A DNA stretch of 64,000 nt, taken from positions 6,832,481 through 6,896,480 of the forward strand of contig NC_092631.1 in assembly GCF_039555335.1 (NCBI RefSeq), written 5' to 3'. This DNA is from Amphiura filiformis (Eukaryota; Echinodermata; Ophiuroidea; Amphilepidida; Amphiuridae). The translations under genes were made by a program, and so were the position numbers. The notes beneath the pieces were generated by a model that worked only from the letters and a program-made list of their open reading frames with translations, was not told the DNA's origin and did not search any database. Below, piece by piece: positions 47,065-59,000 of this stretch. Positions within the stretch are counted from its first letter, which is position 1, and every line of letters starts with the position of its first letter.

Positions 47065-50000
47065 CTGCAACGAAGGAAAACCACACAAAGAAATATTGTA
47101 ATATTGTACTGTTTTTACACAAAAGGAGAACACAAGGCAGTACAGTGCACATACAGATCCCAACAGAATTAACGAAGACAGATATGTCATATTTGAAACC
47201 AGCAGCCAATAGCTGCATCTTTTAGCTCAGACTTAAGACCTCATTCGTTGAAATCGATCAAGAAGTACAGACACAGTGATCCAAAATGCCAAGGAGCATG
47301 TACCGTATTCATTCCAATAGGCGCCCATGCCCCAATAAGCACCCACCCAGGGTATTTTCAATTTGCTAAAGGGTACCATTAATGTTGAAGTGACAGATAG
47401 ATGTTGATACAGTGAAATAGCTGCAGGACTACTAAGTCCTGCATAAACTTGCAATACATTTTCTGCATCAGAAAAGCTACTCGAACGTCTCGGGACCCTT
47501 TTATAATAATACGAAAATTTGTCTCTAATAAACGCCCCTTAATTATTATAAAAATTTAGGTAAACAAGTTAAAAAATAAGTGCCCACCCAAAATGACTTT
47601 GTTAAGGGCTGGGGTATGAGCGTTTGGACAGTATTTATTTTGGGACATTAGAGCACATCAGACATATCGAATTGCATTCTGAATACGAAGAATGTCATTC
47701 TGATATCAAATAATTTTGGTTTTTGAAATTCGCAATTTAATACACATTTTATGGCAAATCATTAAAATTGATATTTTTGATATTTAACAGTACTCGAAGT
47801 AAACTTTATAAATCTGATGATTTATACTTAGCGATATGTAGGTGGGATGAAATGCCCGACGATCAATTGAAAATTTTGACCTTTCGTATTGAAGATATGG
47901 ATTTTTTCCCAAAACACAAAAAAAAATTAGGTCTTTTTGGGAAAAAAATCTATATCTTCAATATGAAAGGACAAAATTTTCAATTGACCGTCGACTTTTC
48001 CTCCCTGCTACATACACTTTAAGAATATATCATTAGATTTATATAATTTACTTCGAGGACTGTTATATATCAAAATTTGAAAAATATCAAATTTGTATAA
48101 TTTATCATAAAATTTGTATTATAATGTGATTTTCAAAAATGAAAATTATTTGATATCAGAAAGACATGCTTCAGTATTCAGAATGCAATCGATAGGTCTC
48201 AGGTGCTCTCATGTCCCACAAAAAATACTGTCGAAACGCAATAAACGCTCATTTTAGATCCCTTAAGCGCCCTGGGCGCTCATTGGAATGAATTACGGTA
48301 CATTCAATAGTTGTAGATTACTCCATTGGATGCTCTATTGATTTGTGCACAGAGTGTTCTCAAACAAGAAAACTAGAGCGTGCTTTCCATTGATTAAACT
48401 TTTGATTGGTCCTGGTAGCGCAGGTAAGTGGAGCAATCGAGGCATGTGCCCAAGGCGCCATTAATGGGAAAAAAGATTCTTCTTACCTGTTGTAGGCCCA
48501 GAGCCTTTGGCTTCCACAAGTTTTTTTTTCCTAACCAAAGTGGAGCAAGCGAGGCATGTGCCCAAGGCGCTATTCTTGCCATAGCATGGGAAAAAAGATT
48601 CTCTGTACCTGTTGTAGGCCGAGAGCCTTTGGCTTCCACAAGATGTTTTTTGCCTAACCAAAGTGGAGCAAGCGAGGCATGTGCCCAAGGCGCCATTCTT
48701 GCCATAGCATGGGAATAAAGATTCTTCTTACCTGTTGTAGGCCGAGAGCCTTTGGCTTCCACAAGTTTTTTTTACCTAACCAAAGTGGAGCAAGCGAGGC
48801 ATGTGCCCAAGGCGCTATTCTTGCCATAGCATGGGAAAAAAGATTCTCTGTACCTGTTGTAGGCCGAGAGCCTTTGGCTTCCACAAGATGTTTTTTTTGC
48901 CTAACCAAAGTGGAGCAAGCGAGGCATGTGCCCAAGGCACCATTCTTGCCATAGGATGGGCAAAAAGATTCTCTGTACCTGTTGTAGGCCGAGAGCCTTT
49001 GGCTTCCACAAGATGTTTTTTTTGCCTAACCAAAGTGGAGCAAGCGAGGCATGTGCCCAAGGCGCCATTCTTGCCATAGCATGGGAAAAAAGATTCTTCT
49101 TACCTGTTGTAGGCCGAGAGCCTTTGGCTTCCACAAGTTATTTTTACCTAACCAAAGTGGAGCAAGCGAGGCATGTGCCACAGGCGCCATTCTTGGCATA
49201 GGATGGGGAAAAAGATTCTTCTTACTTGTTGCAGGCCGAGAGCCTTTGGCTTCCACAAGGTTTTTTTTGCCTAACCTAAGTGGAGCAAGCGAGACAAGTG
49301 CCCAAGGCGCCATTCTTGCCATAGGATGGGAAAAAGATTCTCCTTACCTGTCGTCGGCCGAGCGCCTTTGCCTTCCAAATAATGAGTGAAAACATAGCGG
49401 AAGAAATCTGGATGGACCATCTTTAACCTGCCTGGATCTATACCTGGAGTTGCTAATTTACTGCAAACGAGAAAATGACAGAGAAAGAAGTGTTAAATCA
49501 CATAAATATTTTTTTTTTGAGTGAAGAACATCTTTACATGAAATAGAGTTGAATAGCTGCCTTATATAAAATAAGCCCATTGTAAGATGTTGATTTTCTT
49601 ACTTGAATTCCTATTGACCAATAACTTATTCCAAGTTGGAGCAGTGTAGCATGAGTCATTTGATGGGAAGGGGGCAGAGCCCAATTGAGGGGGAACCTTC
49701 TTCTGTTTTTGGCAATTATCAAATTTCAATGGGATATTTCAAAATTTACACTTTGATTTGGAGTCCCTGTACCCTATGATACTACGTCACTGCCATGTTA
49801 TTCTTCAACATTTAGACCTAATATGTGACCCGCTTTGACAAAACCCATGAACAAGTCGCATTTTTGACATTTCATTCATGATTTGAATGAAAAGGTAAGC
49901 ACAAGACAGTAAGCTTTAAAATGATACCAACATTATATATAAAATAGCATCAATACTTTTCAAGATATGGCTAATTTTGTAAATGATACAGTTGATAGTA

Positions 50001-53000
50001 TTGCCAAATTGCTATTCATGGGCCAATTAGTTTCATGCCTTACACAGGATTGAATAGGGATTATCATAGTTCAACTGTTATTTATTGATTAAATAAACCT
50101 CTTTTTAATAAGATTTGAAATGCCACTTAGTCCCACAGTCAAATACCATGAAATTAATAATTCCAAAATTTGATTTTTTTTATGGGAATGTCATTTTTAG
50201 AGGCCTATAACTCAAAAAACATGTCTGGCAACGTTTCAGGTTTTGTTGGACCTGATCACATATGCAAATGGCAGCTATTACACATGTCTACACACATAAG
50301 ATGTCCTTGTACTCACATTATGATTTATCTTTGATATATCAAAGTAACCTCAGTGGTCAACTTTATTTTAATACTACCATATTACCACCTTGACTGCACT
50401 ATATAATCACACGACCTAGTCCATCAAAGCTGAACAATGACTACAAGAAATGTGTATCTACAGCAAAGAAATAAACTCAGACACATGAAGATATCACTGC
50501 AATTATCTCAAACTGCTGAATCTCAGCTAACTATTCACTGCATAGCACCAAATGTAGAGGGCGATATTCACAAATTTGTTTCAGTGCGATGCAGTTTTTG
50601 TCATAGTTGCTTACAGCGCACAGTGTCAACACCCTGTATTATAAATATTTTTTTCCATACAGCTCAATACTCCGTTGAAATCAATATTCTATTATTGACA
50701 CAGATAAAGAAAGTTTACATATGCATTGTGTTATAGGACGTGCACCTGGAACTTAACTGAATGGGCTAAATGCGTTCCTTGATACCTATAAAGTATAATT
50801 GTCATTCTCAAAATTAAATATATCTCAATTTTTACTTTGGATTTCAAATTTTTTACTTTAAAAATTCAGTAAAAGATATATACAGCAAGCTGCAAGGCCC
50901 CGCTAATTAGTGTACTGCTTTTCGAGTGAGTGTACTGGAAACAAAACCCTGGTTTTACCTGAAAACAAATTTTTTTCTTGTAATAGAAACATCATATGGG
51001 GTACTAGAGCATGCACAAATCGTAGTAATGTGTAGAATATAGAAATGCTGTGGTATCTCATATGATAGTCATGATATGCTTAGCCTGAGTCGCTCGGCCT
51101 ATCTCGAACAAAATCACAATGCGTAGCTGTTAAAAAACGAGAGGATTCGCTGTACTATCACGGCAATTTTTAACACGAAGATATAGGGATGATGACGATG
51201 TGCAGCGTTAGGCAAATCATGTATACACTTTACAAACTAGGGGAATAGGCTGTTTGTTCAAGGGTCATTAGTCCAAAAAGTTAAGGTTTAGGACATTTTA
51301 GGTTCGGATTAGGGATAAGGTTTTTAACATGGAAAACTGAGGTCCTGGGTTCGATTCCCAGGCAGGATCACTTTTTCTACTTGTGTGAATTTCAAATGGG
51401 GCTACCTGAATGGGTGACTCCACTTGAAATCTACACTCCCTGTGTGGGAGATTAAAGTCATGTCTTCCATAGTTGTATGGATTTCAACTGGAAGAACCCA
51501 TTCTGTTAAGTTGAACCAAGTTCAGCTTTGATTATGATCTGACCAACTGAGTTTGGGCCCTCTCCTGTTGAAGATATTACATGCATAGTTCATAGTGGGC
51601 CATCATAGATATACATGTATGTTCCCTCTCCTGTTGAAAATATCACATGCATCAATAATACCCTGTGCTACTCCAATCCACACCTCGTTGACATCAAAGT
51701 TTAATACTAGAGACATTTTTAATAAAGAAGTAAATGTTACAACTGCACTACTACTGATAACCATGCTAATTTAAGCAGTGCAAGACATATGCATTCAAAA
51801 CTCACAGTAACGTATAACGTACAATACATGCAACCAAAGAAAAAATGTTAAACGCTCTTACAAGAGCAGTGTAACCTCCTAGTACAGATATGCAGAGAGA
51901 TATTCTGCACAAAATAGTCTGTGCAACTGTACAAGAATTCACCATAGAAGAAAAAATATTTGGCCGACTGGCTGACCCTTCCTGCCAGAATACATGTCAC
52001 CAGAAACAGGTTTAGCTTAAACATGGTTTCAGAATTTATTCATACCAACTTTCATTCTTCACCATGCAATGGTTCAATCAAACTCAGACATAACTCTACC
52101 AAATCTTACACATGCTCTTGTAACAGTATTTGAGATCCTGTTCAAGCGTGACATATTCTACATACAGCATACAAGTATTAGCTAGAAAGCCTTGATTCTA
52201 ATTAAGATTGCATGCCCCCATGCATGATGCAATTACTTCCCTATCAATGTCAAAGTATCATTTCATGGAAAACAAACCCACACTCGATAGATGTTTCAAT
52301 AGCTTTGAGGTATCAGTTTCTAACCGCTAAGATAACTTCAAACTTCTGGCATCTGATTGGAAGCATTTTTCACCTTGATGTGGCAGTGACATCAGTATGC
52401 ATTGCATTCGGCACAGCATTAAATCGATAACATTCTCTCAAAATGCTGACATACACACGCACATGCAGAAAGATGCCGTATACAGGGATGTAAGTAAGCC
52501 TGAAGAAAAAACCCTGAAAATTGGGGAAAAGGCGCGTAAATTCAGGCTAAAAAGCCCCAAAATGGGCTGAAAATAAAAGAAATTGCGTAAATCTGGACTA
52601 CAAAAAAACCTGAATTCTGTAAAAATCCTGAAAACTTACATCCCTGGCCGTATATATGCGCACGCTAAACAATGCTCTGCCTCAATGTGTTGACGTCACT
52701 GCCACATCAAGGTGAAAAATTGTATCATTACAATCCCAAAGTGTTAGCTATGAGAGATTTTTGGTGCACAAAATTTAAGGTGAATTAGAAATTGATATAA
52801 TTTTATCCAACCCTGGTTTTGTAATCAAAAATTTCACAGGAAGAAAACAAATCCACCCTCTGTGACAGTTGGGTGTATGTATGGAGGGTGGGTAGGTACG
52901 GGGTGTGTTTGTGTACTTGTGCTTTACATGTAATTATACACAAAGTTAGAGTTAGAATTAGCTTTAAAACACAAAATAATGAAGGAACAACCAAACTTGG

Positions 53001-56000
53001 CAAATGAGGACACACACACAGAACTGTGTGACCATGGACATAAAGGAGCTGCGGACATGTTTCTAGATCAAAAACGGCATAAACAACGTCAGAGTGAGTC
53101 AGCTATGGTCCTACAAACTATGTAGAAAGCAAAGGATCTCAGGTGAGCAACAAATTTGAATTAGTTTAAACTTCATTAATTGAACAGCATAAACAATAAT
53201 TGCAGTTTGCGGTGTACACTAGCACTGTAGAGTCTGCACTTGGATAGTGAAAACAAACTATATAAAAAGATTCCATATTAAGGGGAAACTGTTCCAGATT
53301 TTGCATTTTGGGCAAATTTGTTTTAATTTTCCTGTAAAATCAGCCATTTTTGGCCAAAATTGATTGGTTTTTGATCAAGTTTTTGCTATATTTTTCAACC
53401 TTTCTGTGATAATTTAGGGTAATTTTAAACTTCAGAAAAAAAAAAACCAAAAAACCGACCAACTGACCCTATTTGAAAAGTCTGACTGGTTTTATTTTAG
53501 GTCCCCAAAGGGGAATAAATATGTGCCCACACTTGGGTACAGGCTCCTCAGCCACCATTTTGAATCTATTCACTCTTCACACACACCGTATGCTAAAATA
53601 ATTGTAATAACACCTTTTTTGAATCGCTATAACATCTTAGAGAACCAGATAAATCCGGGAACTGACGTCTGAGATTGACTCCATGCGACTATGATCACAA
53701 CTCATGAATATTAAGTAGGCATTTAACAGTCATTAACCTATTGACAGCTTTGTGGGAAAGATTTTAGTCTATTTGCCAGCGAAGTGTTACGTGTAATCCG
53801 ATTATCACTATGTCAACTGGATCACGCTTTTGAGTTCTGCACCATGATTGAAATGATCGCACCACAAAGTCTATGGCATGTACAATGTCAAAAGGTGTGT
53901 GATCCTGTTACCAGGGAGTTATGTAACCACTTCGCTGGCGAATAGCAAAAAGGAAATGTTATCATTAATTGGTAGGTGGATTGTGTGGAGTGAGCGGAAC
54001 TGGCGGTGGTGGACACAAAGTTGGTAGTGAAAACTGTCCATGTTTGCCAGTGGTTACTTGTATGGTGTGGGGTGTGTATGGGGGTTCTTATCCAAGGTAC
54101 ATTGTGGGGTGATTTATACATACAAACCGACATAACAGGGTTTTTGCACAAGTCAAATGGCCGTATATGGCATCTAGAGGGGGTAGATATCATCGCAAAA
54201 CGTTTACATACATACACGTCCTTATGGGGTGTCCTTATGTCAAAACCCCATAATGTTGGTTCCTACATACAGATCAACCCATAATGTCGGTTGTTACTTA
54301 CATACATGTATAACCCCACAACGTTTGTATGTAAAAACCCCACAACGTTTGTATGTAAAAACCCCACAACGTTTGTATGTAAAAACCCCACTACCTAATG
54401 CGGGTAGGGGTGTGTGTGTATGTGTATCTGTCCCCTGTGCAAGTGCAAATGCAAAGCAAATCATACCAGTGCATGCCATGCAATACCTTTGAATGGAAGT
54501 ACATGTAGTATTAGGTTATACAGCAGATGGGTATACTATGGGTTTACTGTGGATTACAATATAATATAAAAAACAACAATAATGCAATGTTAACAAATGA
54601 GTGAATGCACACAATAATATGATTAGAATAAAAAACAGTAATATGCAAATATATAAATAATGCTCAGGCCATTATTTGATTTTTCAAAAATTAAATATTT
54701 TTTTGATTGAGTACCTGATGGTTTGAAAACACTGTAATACAAATATTTCCTCGAATAGTTGCCCCCTCACTTTTTTCAACCAAGATGTTTCAAAAATGCC
54801 GATATTTCCATGCTATCTTGTGTAGTAAGCTTACCAAGTTGCTCACATGGTCGATAATAGCGTTAATGATCGTCGAAAATCTGGTCGGAAACCCGCAAGT
54901 GAACCAGAAATCAGTGTTTCTAAATCTAGTTCATACTTCGTAATTTTAGTGTCAGTTTTAAGCTTACCTAATGATTTTAATGGGAAATTACCATTCTAAA
55001 AATGACCTGTAATAAATGTTTTTTTCAATTGCAACTTCAAGTTTTCTGCATAAAAATAATTATAGCAAATTTTGATTGTGTAAATTATGAAAATATGCAC
55101 TTTAACAGTAAATCATGACAATTTTACTAGTAGGTTATTCTAATAAAACAGGAAATATTAAGGAATGGGATGGGGATTGGTAGGGTATCTACGGGTACGT
55201 ACTACTAGTGCAATGTGCTGTGGGCATCATCATCATAATCTTCCTGCTTAGTCTTTATCTTCCTGTTGTGCCCTAAATCGCGTAACTGCTCGCACTGCAA
55301 AATTCATAAAAACTAAGCACTAAAATAACTGGCTACATTTTTGCATTCCTCTTCTTATTAGACGAGGTTCCAACCACTAGAGCACTGTGCACCACTTCTT
55401 TATACTGAGTGCTGGCTTTTCCAGTTGAAATCCATACACCCCATATGGAAGACATGACCTTCATCTTCCCCACAGGGATTGTGAATTTCAAATGGGGTTA
55501 CCTGAGTGGGTGACTCCATTTGAAATCTACACCCCTGTGTGGGATATTAAGGTCATGTCTTCCATCTAGGGGGTGTATGGATTTCAACTAGAATAGACCA
55601 ATTTGTGTCCAATCAATACCTGCATAAACTAAAAGGTTGCATGATGTCATTTTTTTTGTAGTCGAATATGTTGACTATGGTGACTATTTACAGGTCAAGT
55701 TGATGTCAATTATTTCTCTCATTTATGATGCGTTTTGAAGATATAAATAGTTGGCCAGCTAACACCAGGTTAGTGTCCAAACTTATAACTATAGCAGCGA
55801 CTATGACCATAGTCAATTTAGTCACTCAACCCAAGTAAACTACCTGCTAATTTCACAATGTACTTACTATTTTTTGCCTTTACTAATATATACAGGTGGA
55901 GGTCGACCCTTTAGCATGTGTAATGCATACTCCAGGTCATACTTCTTGAAGGCAGTGTATAGGTAAACGGCATTCTAGTACAGGGGAAAAAAGAAAAGAA

Positions 56001-59000
56001 GATTGTTAGGAAACATTGTTTGAAAGCTGCCTTAAGGGTAGACGAGGTATTGTTGGTCGAATCAACCAAAAAAATCGATTTTCATTATCTAGCTCAATAT
56101 ATTATTGAAAATTAACACCTTGATGTTTTGCAAAAGTTCATTCTACAAATCGTATATTTTGCAAACTTGCTTAATTTATTGTTGTTAATGAGTTATGTGC
56201 GTTTTACAAAAGTGTTGTTGTTTCAGCCTTCTTTACAACGTAACTCAAGAATATCATCACCGATAAAAGTATCTCTGTGATATTTTAATTCTTCTACACC
56301 CTCGCTTTGAATTGAGCAATGCATTTTTGCCAAAGCATACTACCATTCGTAAGATGCTGTGAACTACCAAATCACAACAGTTTAAAATAATTAATAACCT
56401 TAAGGAGAGTGGAATGGCAAGAGCCCACAGCAGCTGAAAGGAGTATCCCATCATGCATTGCAGTATATCAGCTTGCTCAGCAGCAAATGTATACAAAATA
56501 TAAACAAGAGCCGCTTTATTGAGAGCTATTGATAGATTCACAATACTTTAGGGGTCTTTAAATATAAGCTTCCCTGATTTAAGAGAGTAATTGAAAGTTG
56601 AAGTGTGGGATTTTGTGTACATTTTCTATGGCACAATCAGTTCTATAATGGTACCACAAAGCATAATGGCAGGTGGTGGATGACATGCATTCCCTAAATT
56701 CAGTAAATTTTCATCGTCAACCGTGTAATTGAATGGGATTATTTTGAAATTTTAAAAGCGCTTGAAATATCACAAACAAATAGGCCTATGTTGATAAATA
56801 ATATAAATACAAGCTAAAACCGTTGGGGTTTGATAATGAACCCCACAAAACTAACCGAGTATATGGAAAATGCCATACGGCCGGGCGGTTTTACGAGTTG
56901 CCGGCTCGATCATGTCATCCGCCGCCTGCATAATGGGATACTCCCTTCAGCTGCTGTGGCAGGAACCATATTTCAAGAGTACTTCTTAATATTTTGATAT
57001 TAAGATTAAGGGATGGCGTATGAGCGTTTGGACAGTATTTTTTGTGGGACGTGAGAGCACGTCAGACATATTGAATTGCATTCTGAATACAAAGAATGTC
57101 CTTCTAATATCAAATAATTGTTATTTTTTTGAAATTTGCAATGTAATACACTTTTTATGGCGAATGATTACAAATTGATATTTAGCAGTCCTCAAAGTTA
57201 ACTTGAAAAAATTTGTTGATATGACTTAAAGTGTATGTAGCTGGGATGGAAAGCCGAAGATCAATTAAAATTTTTGACCTTTCGTATTGAAGATATGGAT
57301 TTTTTTCCCAAAACACCAAGAAAAAAATAGGTCTTTTGGGGGGGAAAATGTATATCTTCAATATATGTAAGGTCAAAATTTTCAATTGATCATCAGCTTT
57401 TCCTCCCAGCTACATACACTTTAAGTCATATCATTAGATTTATAAAATTTACCTTGAGGACTGTTATATATCAAAAATGTAAAAAATACCAAATGTAGGA
57501 TTGTAGTGGGGGAAGTTTTTTTAATTTTTTCAAAAAAACTCCCCACACCTGGAAGACAAATGGTGGATCCCCTTAAGCCAAACAGGTTGTTTGGCTGTCG
57601 TCAACTGACCGATCGTAATCTTGAAAATCTGGAAAAAGAATTCGCTGCGCACAAGAATACCGATCCTAATTTTGGAAAGAAATAATTTTCCTTTCACAAA
57701 CTGTTTGAAAACATGAATGAAGTCTACATAAGTAAAAGATGACAATTTAGTCTTTATTTATTAAGTTAAGTTTGGCTATGCGACCTTCTGTTTTTTGTAA
57801 CCACTGAAACAAATCAATTTGCACTAATATGTGAAAGATTGTATTGCATGAACCATTTTTAATTTTGTGATTACAGTGTGTGCTTTTGGAGTTGTAATGA
57901 AATAAAATGCATCCAGTAATTTTTATTGGGACATACAGTACACTTATGCAAACTTAATTAGGGCTTCAAATTGCATGTAAATTAAAAGAATTATAATTAA
58001 ATGTGAAACATCACAGTAAATTTACCAAACAGAAGTATTATTAAATCTGAAACATCAGAATGAAGATGTTTAACAAATTATATAACATTAATTTGAAACT
58101 AAACAAACACTGAATGTAATTAGTGGTAGTTGTATATACAGATTTTGAAAAAACAGAAATCTGAAACCAACCAAACAATGGTGGTAATTATATTCAGATT
58201 GCAAGTATTGATCCATGGAGGATGAAATCAATATTTGCTTCTCAAAACATTCCGCAGCCTGGATTTAATAATCAGTGCTGATAAAGAAAAAAAATAAACA
58301 AGTGTTGATCATAAATATTCATGAGCAACAGAATCAGTACATGTACTTCAAAAGCAAAATGGAAATGTTTCTGTTTATATACAGATGTGGGCTTTGAAGT
58401 AATTCTTACATTATTACTGTTGTTTTAAAGGGGCATGGTCCTGTTTTCTTACTTACATTAAGGACTACCATTAAAACACTGATTCCAAATTTTGAGTTGT
58501 ATTGCTCATTTTGATATGAGAAGCAAAAACATGTACATTAACAATGCCCCACAGGATACACTTGACAGTTCATTGCTAAATTTTAAGAACTATTTTTTTT
58601 TGTATTTCACCCATGTACATTTTGTATATGGCCAGCTTATATAGAATTTTTTTTTTTTTGTAAATTTGTTTGCAATTTTATTGTTTTTGTTCTTTACATG
58701 TATGTTTGCTGGTGTTGGGCTATTGCAGCTGAAATCAATAAGACATTTAATCTTCACCAGGAGGAGTGTAAATTTCAAATGGAGACACCCATTCAGGTAA
58801 CCCCATTTGATATTCACACCCCCTGTGTGGAAGATTAATGTCATGTCTTCCACAGGGGGTGTATTGATGTCAACTGGAATACCCCATTGCATCCCATGTG
58901 ACTCATCACTTACAGGGTCTACCACATCTCTGATGTGCATGGACTCCGGGAAGAAAGTGTAAAAAGAAGTCTTTGTGCCGACATCTTGTGCGTGTCGTCC

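Noticed and set aside
48394-49389. Overlapping open frames on both strands repeating [10 protein letters not shown]
   Set aside because: Artefacts of the exon 4-derived tandem array; only the 49460-49348 copy has an acceptor and full exon.
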